Both the position numbers and the translations under genes were made by a program. A model generated the notes under the pieces. That model was not told the origin of the DNA and did not search any database. It saw only the letters and a program-made list of their open reading frames with translations. From Lineolata rhizophorae (lineage: Eukaryota > Ascomycota > Dothideomycetes > Lineolatales > Lineolataceae), in the NCBI GenBank assembly GCA_010093515.1, contig MU001671.1, forward strand, positions 1,052,808 to 1,116,807: a stretch of 64,000 bases of DNA, read 5' to 3'. Below, in pieces: positions 31,475 through 44,300 of the stretch (positions are counted from its first letter, which is position 1; every line of letters starts with the position of its first letter).

Positions 31475-32049
31475 TCGACAAGGGGGAAGAGGATGCAGTA
31501 TAACGTTAACAGTGCGCGGACTGCGTACTAGGCGTGCGCTGGACGCACCCTTGTGTTGGTTGAGTCGCCCTATGCGATCAGTGTCTCATTTTATTTGGCT
31601 ACAAAACTTTTGTACACGAGCAGCCACTGCTTTCCTGTTGAACATGCTTAAGTACATTTGTTTTTTTGGTTTTCCTAGCCACGGGGCGAGAGCTACCCAC
31701 GCAAACGAAGGATCTGAGGTCAGGTAGCATACGAGCCCATTTCACTGTCCCTTCATAGGATTTCAGCTTCATATATATGTATGTTCATCAGATATTGAAC
31801 ATTGAATTGAGCGCCACTAGATGGGGCCGCTGGCCATCAAGGCCCAAGCATTGCCAAGGACCCGTGCGCCGCCCCTCGATCCTAATTGGACAATTGCCAT
31901 CTCGCTTTCTTTTGCCCTCCACTTACTCCCAACGTGATCGAAAACTCAACACCACTGGTAGCAATATCAACCCTGATTCGAGTGTTCTGTTTATCCCTAC
32001 GCTAGCGGAGCGGGTAGCAGGCGACGCCAATAGTGTTGCGCACAACAAG
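31475..32049. other. Spacer AIM6-chromate transporter
   Basis: A 575 bp tandem spacer with the probable 3' UTR of the upstream gene and the promoter of the transporter. A TATATAT run lies near 31772-31780. Nothing else is supported. Confidence 0.5.
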
Positions 32050-33928
32050 ATGCCTCTCACAGACATCTTCCGCGCCGTGCGTGAGCAGACGCAGGATCAA
32101 CGCAACGCGTATGTTGCCAACAATCAGAAGCTAGCATGGCGACTAGCAGACGTATTCGCGCGGACATGGGACCTTGGCTTCACAGCGTTCGGAGGGCCGG
32201 CAGTGCATTTTCAGATCTTGCACCGGAGGTTCGTCGAGGGAAAAGGCGGCAAGACGCCGTGGATTGATGAGCAAACGGTAAGGGTGCAAAAGACGAATTT
32301 TTAAGGAAAATGTTGAGAAAGTTGGCCTGGGTTTATTGACTTACTATAGTGTGGTAAATCACTAACTTAAAGTACGGGGTTTAGTATCAGGAATTATTCG
32401 CTATATGTCAGGCGCTTCCAGGCCCTGGCAGCACAAAGATGGCGTTTTGCATTGCATTAATTCATGCCGGCTTTTGGCCAGCTCTCTTTGTTTTCATAAC
32501 CTGGAGGTAAGCTGCAGCTCCTCTTGTTGTTACCTTTTTTTTATTTCTAACGCTGTTACTAGTATGCCTGGAGCCATCGGCATGTTTGCCTTATCTCTCG
32601 GCGTGCAACGAATCGACGAGGTATTGCCAAAAATAGTCTACGCCCTTCTTTCTGGACTCAATGCATCTACAGTTGGAATTATTGCCCTTGCTGCTGTTCA
32701 GGTGAGTCAAGGTTCGCGTCTGATTTTACGGAAGATTCAATGACTAAAGCTAGAAAAGCTAGCAGAAAAAGCCATCAAAGATCGCCTTACTCGGATCCTT
32801 GTCATCTTTGGTGCCTGTGCTGGCCTTTGCTATAACGCCCTTTGGTACTTCCCAGTCTTAATGTTTGCTGGCGGAATTGCCACTGTGATTTGGGATTGCT
32901 GGCTCCGGCAACAGGTCGAAAAGCTTCGAGCGAAACTACGCCGAAGGAGAGTAAACGAGCAACGTCTCGCAGAAGAGAACACGCCACAGGAGAGCGTTGC
33001 ATTAGAGGAGAGGAAGGAATCTGCATCTGGACCACAAAGACGCAATGTCACATCTGCATCCCTAAGAAGCAGAGAGTCCGAAGCATCGACGGAGATCCAG
33101 CAAGTTGGTCCACGGCCGGAGTCTTCAAGTCAGTCGAAAAACGTGGGCCAAAGAAGTGAGCAACCTGCCGAGAACACAGATATGATGTCCCACGCCATCC
33201 CCGTAAGAATAGGTATTATTATCATAGCAACCTTCTTCGGTATGAACCAATCATCCGTCTCCTTTCACCTTTTGGCCCCTAGCTCACATATCGAAACAGC
33301 ATCTTTCATCGCCGTCCTAGCCGCCCGAGGCGCCCTCACCAACCCGCCCCTTCCCCTCGACCTCTTCACAAACATGTACCTCGCCGGCACCATCATCTTC
33401 GGCGGCGGCCCCGTCGTCATCCCCCTCCTCCGCAGCTACGTCGTCGAGCCCGGCTGGGTCTCCTCCCGCGACTTCCTCATCGGCCTCGCCATCATCCAAG
33501 CCTTCCCGGGGCCCAACTTCAACTTCGGCGTCTACCTCGGCGCCCTGGCGCTCCTGGCCTCGTCCCAGCCCACCATCCTGGGCGCCTTCCTGGGCTACGT
33601 CGGCATCTTCCTGCCCGGGATCGCGCTCGCGGTCGGCGTGCAGAGCATCTGGCGCGTGCTGAGGACGAAGCCGCCCGTCGTGAGCGGGTTGAAGGGGATT
33701 AATGCGACGGCTGTGGGCTTGGTGTTCACGGCTGTGTACCGACTGTGGGAGATTGGGTACTTGACGCCGCAGGCGACCCAGGGGCAGAGTCTCGGTAGGG
33801 AGCCTTGGTGGGTGGTCGTTGCCGCTGTCACGTATGCCGAGACAGCATGGTTCGGAGTCCCGCCGGCGGCTGCAATTGTTTTTGGGGCGATTTTGGGACT
33901 GTGTTGGTACGGTGCGGTGGGCACATAA
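32050..33928 (+). CDS. CHR-family chromate transporter
   Basis: A multipass membrane protein of the chromate ion transporter family. Characterised bacterial ChrA exports chromate; the fungal substrate is less certain. Exons 32050-32277, 32385-32506, 32563-32701, 32759-33239 and 33300-33928 give 532 residues with phases matched. Two homologous halves are visible. The first has LGFTAFGGPAVH and CQALPGPGSTKMAF. The second has GTIIFGGGPVVIPLL and IQAFPGPNFNFGVY, the paired GGP and PGP signatures of long-chain CHR proteins. A charged linker of about 95 residues (about 180-275) joins them. The ATG at 32050 begins a hydrophilic, probably cytosolic N terminus, and no signal peptide is present. I see no other metal-resistance gene beside it, so a role in general anion or sulfate-analogue transport is also possible. 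Confidence 0.9.
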
Positions 33929-36900
33929 AGGAAAAGAAATGCTGCTCTGCTGAAGATTGGAAGCTTGAATGTACGTATCGCCTTATATTTGTAAATTGAT
34001 TTTATTTACGCGGATATGTATTATTTATATGATATCTATATAAGTGTGGAATTTAGTGGCTCATGGCTCATGGCTCATTTCCTAGTTGCCTTACAACGGA
34101 GGCCATGAAGTTCGAAGTATTTAGAGAACATTGCGCTGACCTAGAGGGTCTTCCTCAAGTTTTAAAATGAATTGGCAGGAATAAGCAAAGTGTACTTGTT
34201 TGCCATAGAATGGCTAGGCAAATTTTCTTGAACCAATTGAGTGATTGAAGGTCTAGCATTTGTATGCCACCCGTCATAGCAAAAAGCTGAAAAGGGGCTA
34301 GTTAGCACCTTGCCATGGCTCTCCTGGCTTGCATCGAAATTACTATAGCAGACCTCAGCCTGAACTGGACAGCTATATTATTTTAGGAGGAACTGTATGT
34401 CTGAGATATATTGTTATCCGGGGCCTATAGATTCCTCCGGATGCAGAACAGATCAAGAATTTGAAAAGCACCAAATATTAAAGCTGTGTTTACATTTCTG
34501 GTATAGTAGTGTAGGCCTACGTTATATTGTAACACAGATAACACAGGTGGTAGATTTCTTGCCGCTCGGTGCTTCTAGTCAAGAACCCTATTGAACTGAA
34601 TTTGAAGTCGTTCTATGGGAAACTAATTCTTTATTCTCAGTGTATCAAGGTGGTTTACTCGTCATCATTTACGATTAAATCCTGCTCTCAAATTTGGCTT
34701 TCAGTCCAATCCACTTGAAAGGTAGCTTAAGTGGATACGGAAGTCCGAAGTTTGTCACATCCGACCCGGAGGCTCGAGTTTCTACTGGCGTCGCTTCCGG
34801 ATTATTCTCCGGTCTCTGGTCTCCTTCCTAATGCGGAAATCATCACCGATTCCCAACGCTATTCTAACTCACCTCCATCGCCAAAGCAACGTTGTACCTA
34901 CACTGGGCCGGCGACTCGAGTTTAAGGCACACGATCACACTGCTGCTGAATCCATACTTCCTTCCCCATGCAGCAGCAAAGAGCCTCACCGCCCGTTCCT
35001 AACAGCTTCTTCACGACCGCTCACTGCAACATTAGGCGACGGGCGTTATTGGCCTAGTACCAACCTCGCACCGAGCAGCCAAGCCCGTACTACCTACCTA
35101 ATCTCAACCCAACCTGTGTGGAAAAGGTATTCACCAATCGATCTTGCCCGAGCTCTTGGCTGCTTGGCACTTCAATTCACGCCAACCAACGAGGGCGCGC
35201 AACTGCCTCACCCCCAAGCCCGGAAAGCAATGTGGCCGACCGATATAAGCTTACCTGGCACCGCCTCGAATATCTCGACCGTATGCGCGCGCTCTCTGGC
35301 CCAACTTCATGCCACAATATTCCGCCCGAACCCTCGGTTTACCTACCTACCTACCTACCCCATCAGGCAGGTCGAGCTGTGCATCCCGCCTGGCGATCTT
35401 TCAAAAGTTCGCAAATCCACTCAGTCTGCCTATCGACCTACTACGTACGTAGCTAAACTCTCAGCCTCGGAATTCCCGCCCGCATCGTCCGCATCCCGCC
35501 AAAACCTAGTCGACAGGTGCCCGCTGCTGTCGACCTCGTACCTGAACCTGGCTTCCCGCGTGCCTGCATAACCCGCCTTACGCCATACCACGTACGAGGG
35601 CTCCCTCGGCCCACCAGCCCATCTCGGTACTCATCCACACGGAGCAGGCATGCGGCCCGTTCCTGGGCAGTCCATCCATGCCCGGCGCCGCCGCGCCGCT
35701 GTCCACGGGGGTTCTTACACCCTGCCATCTCTCCTCCTTTCGTCCCCCCCCAATCAACCCCCGCCGGGCAAACCCCGGCATTTACTCGGGAGGATCGGCG
35801 CGGGGCTTTTCGGCGCGTACCACGTACTACGTATGTATGTACCTAGGCAGGTATGTAAATAGCCAGGGGAGCGGGCCGAGAGGCCCTCGGGCGAAAGCGC
35901 GGATCGGCATCCCCGGTTTTCCGATGCCGAGCCAGGGATGGCGCCGCCGGCGCCCGTAGCGCATCGCAACCTTCTTTGTACGGCAACTGGTCCGTTGGGT
36001 AGGTGTCGTCGGCGCGGCGGTCGACCCGTCGCGGTCGCCGGTTTCCTCCTTACTTGCTTTTTGCTCTTTTAAGGGCGCGCACGGAGCTTCGGATTTGATG
36101 GGAAGAGGTATGGAGGGAGTGGGTTCTCTGTTCCGTGTGCGTATAGCGAGATATATGGCCTAAGAGTGACTCTGTAGCGAAACGAATCGCCTATAAGGCA
36201 CTGAACCGTCGACTGTCACTACCAGTCAAGGTTATCAAGAACAGTAGACGAAGCCAACATACGCAGTATAAATAGCAAATACACATTCACGCTGTTTACC
36301 ACATCTCTCACACCACTCACGAGCAGAAAGGGTAACCATAAAATATATATACTGGACGTTCAAAAAAACGTTAAAAAGGGCCTCAACTCGTAGAAGAAGT
36401 CACTTTATACTTAAAAAAGTCAGCTCAATAGCTAGCTGCACTGCCAGTCCGCCCGCTCGGCGCCATCTTGCCCGCTCACTCGTTATCTGCTGCGTGTGGT
36501 ATCGGCATCAAAAGTGTGACAAAAAGGAGGACATTCTCCGTCCAGCTCAGCTCAGCCCATTCCATCCATCCGGTTGTCCTATCCAGCCCGCCGCCAGCCA
36601 CGCACGCACGCACGCCTTAGGCATGAAACACAACAAACGCCTTGCCCCGCCCCCAAAAGTCTACGAATCTAGCCCGCCTCGCGCTAGGGAAGAACGCTTG
36701 GATAAACTAAGAAGGAAGCGCGAGATGAGACCGAAGAACGTAACTCTGCCCGGGGATGAACTTCATCGCGCAAAATCGACAGACGAAGACGGGAAGAGAG
36801 GAGAGGAGATCTCTCCAGCTCTCCACAATGAGACGAGCGAATGGCCCGGCACCGAAATCATCATTGTACACTACAAGTGAATCCCTCCCAACACCGCAAG

Positions 36901-38053
36901 GGAAGGTTTCAACCAACGCGGTTATAAAAGTAACATGCAAGCTTTTTCGGGCTGGACCGCGTGAAGACGAAAGTAAATGATGCCAGAACCACCACCACCA
37001 ACCAGCAGGAGCAGTAGCAAAGCAAGCCCACGCCGGCGAAAAGAAGAAAACAGCCCACCGCTCCAAACCCACCCAATCCCATTTCCGGAGAGCCCGAGAC
37101 CGCCCAACCGACCTGCCCGGCCAAGACCCCCAGCTACGAAGCGCCCGCAGGTCCTTCCTCCAATATCCATACTCTCAGCCATGACAAGAACACAAGATAC
37201 CAAAACAAAAAAGGCATAACCAGTCGAAGCGCGCAAAAACAAAAATAGCCCCACAAGAATAGAAAATGAAAAACAAAAAGCCACATGCCCATACCCGGCT
37301 CCGTACGTAGATCCCCCAATAACGACAATCCCCGCCTCGCACTCCCGGTAAAGGAAGTCGTAAGAAGCGCACAGCCATGCCCCGGGCGGCCGAAGACATA
37401 GCAGAGAGGACCAGACACTAAATGTTGAAATTGTAAAGGGGACGAAAAGAAAAGGTTGGGCCGCCGCCACCGCCGCCCTCCGTAAGCATTGCGACATAAA
37501 AACAAAAGCGAGTAATCAAGCGAAACACCGGAGCACCCCGGGAATTAAAGAAAATGCAAATGCTGCAAACGACACACTAGACGGGGTTACGGAACCGAGA
37601 AGGAGAGCAGAAGAGAAAATGGGGGGATGCAAAACATCCCATATCTCAACGCTAGAAGAGAGTGAGTTTCAGAGCATGGACGTTTGGAAAGACGCTAGGA
37701 CTTGCAGAGCCGGAACAACGACCGGAAAGAAGCGAGCGAATCATCAAGGGCGAGGAAGGGCAACGGCTTAGAACCGTCTCAGCGACGAACATAAAACGGG
37801 AACAGATGGGTTATCTCCGCGTGGTCCGTCGGGCTGCGTACGTGAAACTCATGCGGGTCGTATACGTGGCGGTGGGCCGTTGACGTCGTGAAAAGTCGTC
37901 GTGGGCGATGCGAAAAGATAGATCCATGGGAACCCGCATGTGTGCAAACATGCGTGACGCCATTAATCTTTTTGAGGCCCGTGACTTATGATCATCAGAG
38001 AAGAAAACGAAAGGGTGAGGCCCTAATTTAGGCCAGCCCCTTCACCCTCCATC
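33929..38053. other. 4.1 kb gene-free spacer
   Basis: Between the 3' ends of the chromate transporter (plus) and the phosphodiesterase (minus). 33.9-34.7 kb is AT-rich. 34.7-36.0 kb has ACCT tetramer repeats (35341-35358) and ACGTACGT/GTATGTAT tetramer runs (35443-35451, 35831-35840). 36.5-37.9 kb is purine-rich on the plus strand, with overlapping open frames on both strands (36494-36880 plus, 36922-37497 minus) that I do not accept as genes. It may include a long 3' UTR of the phosphodiesterase. Confidence 0.5.
35341..35358. repeat. ACCT tetranucleotide microsatellite
   Basis: Four and a half tandem ACCT units. Shorter clusters of the same motif lie near 35094-35102 and, as GGTA, near 44936-44948. 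Such tetramers are common in spacers of filamentous ascomycetes. Confidence 0.8.
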
Positions 38054-41000
38054 TCACCGCGCCTCCGCCGCCGCCGTCACGCCCACTTCCTCGCCCGTCC
38101 CATCCCCGTTCACGGTCCTCTCCCCCTTCGCTATCCTCTTGAAGAAGGGGAACTTCTTCGCCAGCCCGAGCCGATTTGACCTTGTCGTCGCCGCCTTTAC
38201 CGCGTAGCCTCCATCCTGGTGGTGGTGGTGCTCCGGACCCTTCTCGCTGCCGCCCGTCACCTGGCTCGATGACCCGCCGCTCGAGACCGACTTCAGGAAC
38301 AGCCTGTTCGTCTCACCCTTGAAGACCGAATCCCGGCTCGCCTGCGCCGCTGTGCTCGTCGTCGGCGATGCCGAGCCTGCCGAGCTGCGGTTCGGCCGCA
38401 CCTGCACCGTGTGGTACGTGCCGTTCGGCTGCTGCTGGTGCTGCGCGTGGCGGGAGAGATTGACGTCGGACTTCGAGCGGTGCGCGAGCGGGAAGCTGCG
38501 GCGCGTCCTGGAATCGTCCTCTTCGGGGATCTTGGGCGGGAGCGGCATCGCCGGCGCCTGCACGGCCAAGGGCTGGCCGTCGTCGGAAGCGGCCACCGTC
38601 AGCAAGGACTCGCTCTGGGCCGCCAGGTTCTCGCTCGCCGCGGCCGCGTGCGTCTGCCGGGCGCTGATGCTTCCGTTGATGGTCTGCAGGCTCGGGTGTG
38701 ACGTGGCGAGCATGCTCTCGTCGCCGGCGCTTGAGTCTTTGACATCGTACTTGCGAAGCGCTGCGAGTTTCTCGAGCGAGTTATCCGTCGAGGGATCGTG
38801 TAATGTCGCACAGTCTACAGGGTTGAATGGAGGCGCAGCCGGGAAACCCCCGCCAGATGATCGCTGCGACGTCACTTCGGAGTCAGCCGTCTGGAGGCCC
38901 ACGGATGATCGTCGAGAGGACGTTGCGGCGGGGACGAACGGCGGGGGCGAACCAGCGGACGAGTGTCGTGAAGAGGTCGATACTGTCGATAACCTTTCTG
39001 GAAGAGCATCGGCAATCGCATTTGACGTGCTTGCATTCGAATTCGAATTGTCCTTGGGCGACGCAGGACTAGACGTTGACGGTCTAGGGAGGTCAGCAGT
39101 GCTGCGCGTCATGGGACTGTTCATCCCATCATACCCAGATCCGGGCGACTTTAGGTATGCGGCAGCGGCGGTCTGCTTGTCCTTCTCTTCTTGGATCTTC
39201 CGCTCCCACACTTTGCGATTCGTGGCCAGCTCGTCTACCGTGAATTGCATCGACGGCAAGATGTTAGTGACTTCGCCGAATAGTGCCTGCGCAAACACAT
39301 TAATGAAGCCAATCTGCGACTGCCCCATCTTGACTATGTTGTCACGTTCAGGCGGTCCTCCGAACAATGTTGTGGGCATCTGAAGCTCCTCTTCCATAGT
39401 TCCCTGGTTGGAGAACTCGTCAATTAAAATGCGCGTCCACTCCTTGGCGACGTCAAAAACGCGAGCCTGGACGATATGATCAGCATGAAAAATTGGCATA
39501 AGAGGAAGAGAGGCCAAAACGTACGACATTGCTAATGTCTGCGCACTTGATAAGCAAACCGCATGCGAGCGACCGTGCCTTCTCTACCTCCTTCGGATCC
39601 CAACCGAGCAGCGAGTTACCAGTATGTGCAAGCTTCTCCTGGAGATTACCTAGATCGTACATATACTGGAAATGCAATCCCATATCCGTGGCCAAGATCG
39701 TGTTGATCATCAGATTGCGCATCGACACGTCCTTGAACGCTACTGGCCAATACCTTCGCAATATCTGCGAGTAGGCGGCGCAATGGAATGACTCCAGAAC
39801 GGATCGATCATTGTATAGTTGAGCCAATGGCGCATTCAAGGCGACCAAAAATGCGTTGTTCACCCCTGGATGGCCCACATCATGGCCAATAGCAGCGATC
39901 AGGAGAGTCAACGCTTGAAATGGTTCTATCAAGGATGCGATTGGTGACTTCAGCGGAGTGGGTTCGGAGGTCGTGCCTGTCGGATACGGAGGGAGCGCCC
40001 CTATACGGACAAGGAAGACGAAGAGCGCCTGTAGCACATCGGCAACGTGGCGGAAGTTGTGGTATAGAACGAAGTCATTGTACGCTTTCCTACTCGCAAG
40101 TAGGAATATTATGAGTTCATCTGCCGTACCATTAGCATTCATTTCGCGTGCAAATCTACTCGTCTACTTACCGTCCGTCATGTTGTACGCCTCCAACCCC
40201 GGCATGGCCAACGCATGCTGAAGCATGAGCAACGCGCCGTAAGTGAGCTCATCGTCGGAGAATTCGTGGGCAGAAAACGACCATCGGCCGATTGCCTCAG
40301 CGACAACGGGCTTTCGTTCCTCATCGACTTGCAAATCGCTACAGAATGATCGTCAGGTCGGTCCGCGAAAAGAGGTCATGTAAGGGTAACGTACTTTGGG
40401 TCGATCTTATCGTCAACCCGCTCAGGATTGCAGATGCCAAGCATCAAATTTGACACCATTGCTTCGCGTAGGTATGCGAAGGGCTTGGTGTCATCCACAC
40501 CCACCCACGACAGCTTCCTGTTCTTCTTAACAGCCAGGAATTTCGACTCCTCTCGCATATGCTCCTTGTATATTCGATACGCATGGACGCCGACCCTCTG
40601 CATGTGGTCTTTGGATAGGGGACTCGACAGCACGTCAACCGCACCGGCGTCAAGATAACGCGATAATCGCACAGTATCTGGCAGCATTTGCGCACCGTGG
40701 ACAGCCGGCGAAATTAATGAACTTGCAGACGATCGGTCACGGCTCTGGCCCGATAGGACGACTATTGGTATGACAAGCCGGGACATTGACCGCTGCTGAA
40801 TTTGCGACGAGATGTGGAATAGGAGGTCGACACCGTAAATGTCGTTTTCGGCGTGATGGGCGTAGACGAAGGTCGGTGAGGGTGTGCGGGGCTCGCGGGA
40901 TATTCGCCTTAATCGAAGGTCCTCATCGTAGGGGACATCGATGAGCATAATAATGGGGCACTGCGCTACGGAAGAGTCATGCAGCTTGGAGACGATTTTT

Positions 41001-41360
41001 AGGGACGCGGCGCCGGTACTGCAGATGTGGACTAGAAACAAGAAACTCGTTAGATTTTACCCGGTGGGTGCTAAGACTTCTTTTTTTCTTTTTGGCGCTT
41101 CATGCGGGAACGATGGGAAAAAAGCGGAAGAAACATATCGTTTCGCGAGGACAGCACCGACCTTCGTTGAACGCAGAGAGAATGGTCTCCACATTTGACC
41201 GAACTTCCCCCATGCGCGGCCTCGGCAGGTCGAAGTAATCCGGCACGCCAGGGTTCGCGCTCGAGGCGACAATTGACGATGAGGCTATGTTTTCACGCTT
41301 CACATGCTCGTCTTTCGCCTTCCTATCCAGGTACACTATGTCGCACGCACCGTGTTCCAT
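38054..41360 (-). CDS. pde2: Class I cyclic-nucleotide (cAMP) phosphodiesterase with receiver-like N-terminal domain
   Basis: Hydrolyses cAMP to AMP, damping PKA signalling. Exons 41360-41162, 41031-40395, 40338-40172, 40120-39525 and 39466-38054 give 1003 residues, all in phase. The HD-type catalytic domain (about residues 300-600) has YHNFRHVADV (His355, His359), IGHDVGHPGVNN (His414-Asp415) and KCADISNVAR (Asp529), the metal-binding set of class I enzymes. Before it, residues about 50-225 look like a response-regulator receiver: VRSNVETILSAF, MLIDVP with Asp98 where the phospho-acceptor would be, VIPIVVLSG with Ser160, and LDAGAVDVLSSP, where the usual Lys-Pro is Ser-Pro. This recalls RegA of Dictyostelium but may be a non-phosphorylated pseudo-receiver. 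The C-terminal 400 residues are Ser-rich and disordered, ending in a basic patch. Yeast Pde2 is the functional analogue, and the symbol is provisional. Confidence 0.9.
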
Positions 41361-44300
41361 AATGGCCGACCGTTGCGCCCAGTCGAGCTGGGCTCAAGCG
41401 GCGGTTGGAACACGGACGTCCTCAACAGGGCCTCTCAGGCGCAGCGGTACCGATTGAGGCCAGCGACGAGCGCGTCGGCGAAAAAGGAGGGGCAACGCGG
41501 AACGAAGGGAGGGATTGAGGCTTTTGGCGTGTGGGCGAGTTGCGCCAAGGGTCGCGAGAAGTGACCTTCCCTTCCCAAAGACTCGGCGCGCGAGGCAGCC
41601 GCGGAGCCTTTTACTTTCTATCGCCCGAGAAAACCGTAGAAGTTCAGTCGCAGAGCCGGAGCGTGTGTGTGCGAGAGGTGTAGCTACGCGAACGCGAGTG
41701 GACGGGGGCGGCGACTCGAAGCGGAAGTCGCCAAAGATGTTGGCGTTCCAACGGGCGAGACACCGGCCGGGAACGGGTGGAACAGGGCGCCAATGCGACG
41801 GCGAAATTGGTCGCGTGCGGAACAAAGACAATCGCAGACAGGGCGATGAGGTTTTTCGGCTACGCCGAGTGCGTTAGGCGCAGTCGCGGTTGGACGCGCG
41901 GAGAGGCGACGGCTTAGAGGCTGCGACACTGGAGCGGGCAAAGTGAGATGCGCAGGTCGCGGGTCGGGTGGGCCGTCGAGGGAGGGGAGATGTGCGAGGA
42001 GGAACCAGCGACCACGACGGCTTCGACTCGACTTCCTTCCTCGAGCGCTCGAGGAAGCGGCCACCGAGGGATGGCGAGACAACGCGTGCCGAGAGGCGAT
42101 TGCGACCAAGGCGAGGCCGCAACTGGCAGGCAGGTAAATAAAAAGCCAGAAAATAAAAAAAAAACCGGATCGTGGAACGCGCAGGGGGCGCCACGGGGAT
42201 TTTCTGCGCCAAAGCGTCAGTGTCGCAAGTAGCAGCGCGCGGGCGTGAGTAAGCGCGGCAGCGGTCGCATCGGCGAGCGGGAGAGACGGGACGATGCGAG
42301 ATGCGAGATGAGGAGTTGTGGAGAAGGGAGGTGAAGGAGACGATGCTTGGCGGCGGGGAGGCGAGCGGCGAGAGTGTGTGAGAGAGGGAGAGCGAAGGGC
42401 GGCGGGAAGGCGAGGGGATTGGGGAGCAGCGAAGGCTCGGATTGGGGGGACACGAGGGAGGGGGGTGCAATGGGGGATGGTGAGGAGTGCCTGGGTGTTG
42501 CGCAGGACCCAGGAAAGACGCCGAGAGCGAGAGAAAGCGAACGCTTCCTGGACTCGAACGGCGAGGCACCACCCTAAGGGCCGCAGGCGGGGAACTTTGG
42601 GGGGTGGCCGGCTTCTGGAAGCCCGTCGGCCGCGCTGACTGGCTGTGCGCCCGGGCTGCAGGCCAAAAGCTGGAACCCGCGCGCCCCAAGGTAGCCCCGT
42701 TCGCGCCCGCCGCCGCCCGCCGCCCGCCGCCCGATTGCGAGGCCGGTGCCGGGGCCACTCTTTCTGCCGGGAGGCAGCTCGCCTTGCCGCTGCTACGAAG
42801 CCGCTGCAGGGCGACAAAGCAGCGGCGAGCAAGAACTAAGACGCAATGCGCCAGAGACTCGAGGGAGAGACCCGACCCCTCCGCAGGCGCGCCAGGCCCC
42901 CGGACGAGCCGCGACCGCCTTATGCAGTCGCGGGCGGGCTGCAGCCGGCCGGTCGCAAACCAGAAAAGACTCGAGGAGCGACGGCCGGGGGTGCCTGCCG
43001 CCGGGCGCCGCCGGGCGTGTTGTGGGCGTCCCACGCTTCCCGTTGTTCGCTGCGTCGTGTGTGGGCGGATGCAGCTGGGGGCGGGCGCGGCGGGTGCCTG
43101 CCCTCCGCGGGTGGGCCCAAGGCCGGATTGGCAGGTGCCAGCACCCGCCCGCGCGCCCTTCTTCGTGCCTTCCAAAGCCTTCTGCCGCACGCGGGCCACG
43201 GCTGCCCCAACCACCTGCCTGTTGCTTCCTTTGGCCGCTGCCCGAGCGCGCGCGCCGGCGCCGCGGCTTTAGCGCCCAGTCGCCCCCCGCCTCCCATTTG
43301 CTTGGAGGCAGGTACGGCGTTGGCGCTGCTGCGCCGCTCCCGGCGCCTTTTGCCCACCTCATCCTCTTCGTCCCGGCGCCGCGACTCGCTACTACCACAC
43401 CCATACCACGACACGGAGCAGGAACTTCTCGGGCTCGCCCAGGCCGCTCGCGCGCCACACCCCGGGGCCCGCTGCGTGTGAGCAAGCACGTCCTCGGCCG
43501 CAGGCGCAGATCTGTCGACCCATCTGAAACAGCACCGCTCAAAGGCCGCCTGCGCGCTGCAGTCACTCTGCTTGCTGGCACACCGTCTAACGTGCCAATG
43601 AAACGGCCCGCGACAACATCCATTCTTTCCCTTTTCTCGCGCTAGGGTGCCCTCTAGCGATTGTCGGGGCTTGCGTGCCCCAGCGTCAAAACCCTGCCGA
43701 GCGCCGCTTGCGATATTAACAACGCCGTCGCGCACTCGCCACAGGCCGCTTCGCGACCGCAGCGCCTGCTGCCGGATCCGCATCCGATGACGCTGCCAGG
43801 CATGGTCATCTGTGGCGCATTTTGGCCGGCGGCGACTCTTGCGACGTGCGCCCCCCTCCCAATCGCACATGCGCTATGCCTCCTCTCCCCGAAATCGCTC
43901 GTTTGCGTCCCTGCCACAGAATTTCCAGAAAATTAAAGCCGCCGGGCCTACCAGCATGGAATCCGTCCATTCCAAACCTCTTCTATGCCAAATTTCCTGC
44001 CTGGTCTACGCGTGCTCTATGCGCTTATTCTTTTTTTTTTTTTTTGATTCCATATTCGCAAAGCATTTGCAGATCCTGCTCGTAATATCGAACTCGAAAG
44101 GATCAAGCTCGAATGATGAAGGGAAGGGAAGGCGGTTGAACGCCTCGAGGCGCGCGAGACGGCGCCGCCGGGTGAGGCCGCCAAATGAGCGTTCAGCAGC
44201 AGCCAGCTAGCAGCAGGAGCGCGCCCCGATAACGCACGCCGCCAGCCTTGCCTCGCCCAGGCCTGGAGAAGCACCCGTCGCGTCAGCACCTCACTGCTGA

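Noticed and set aside
36922-37497. 191-codon minus-strand hydrophobic frame downstream of the phosphodiesterase
   Set aside because: Starts without a convincing context, overlaps frames on the other strand, and lies where a long 3' UTR is likely. No family resemblance.
41874-43214. 446-codon minus-strand frame in the phosphodiesterase upstream spacer
   Set aside because: Overlaps several equally long frames on both strands. Composition is Ser/Pro/Arg low complexity with no recognisable motif.
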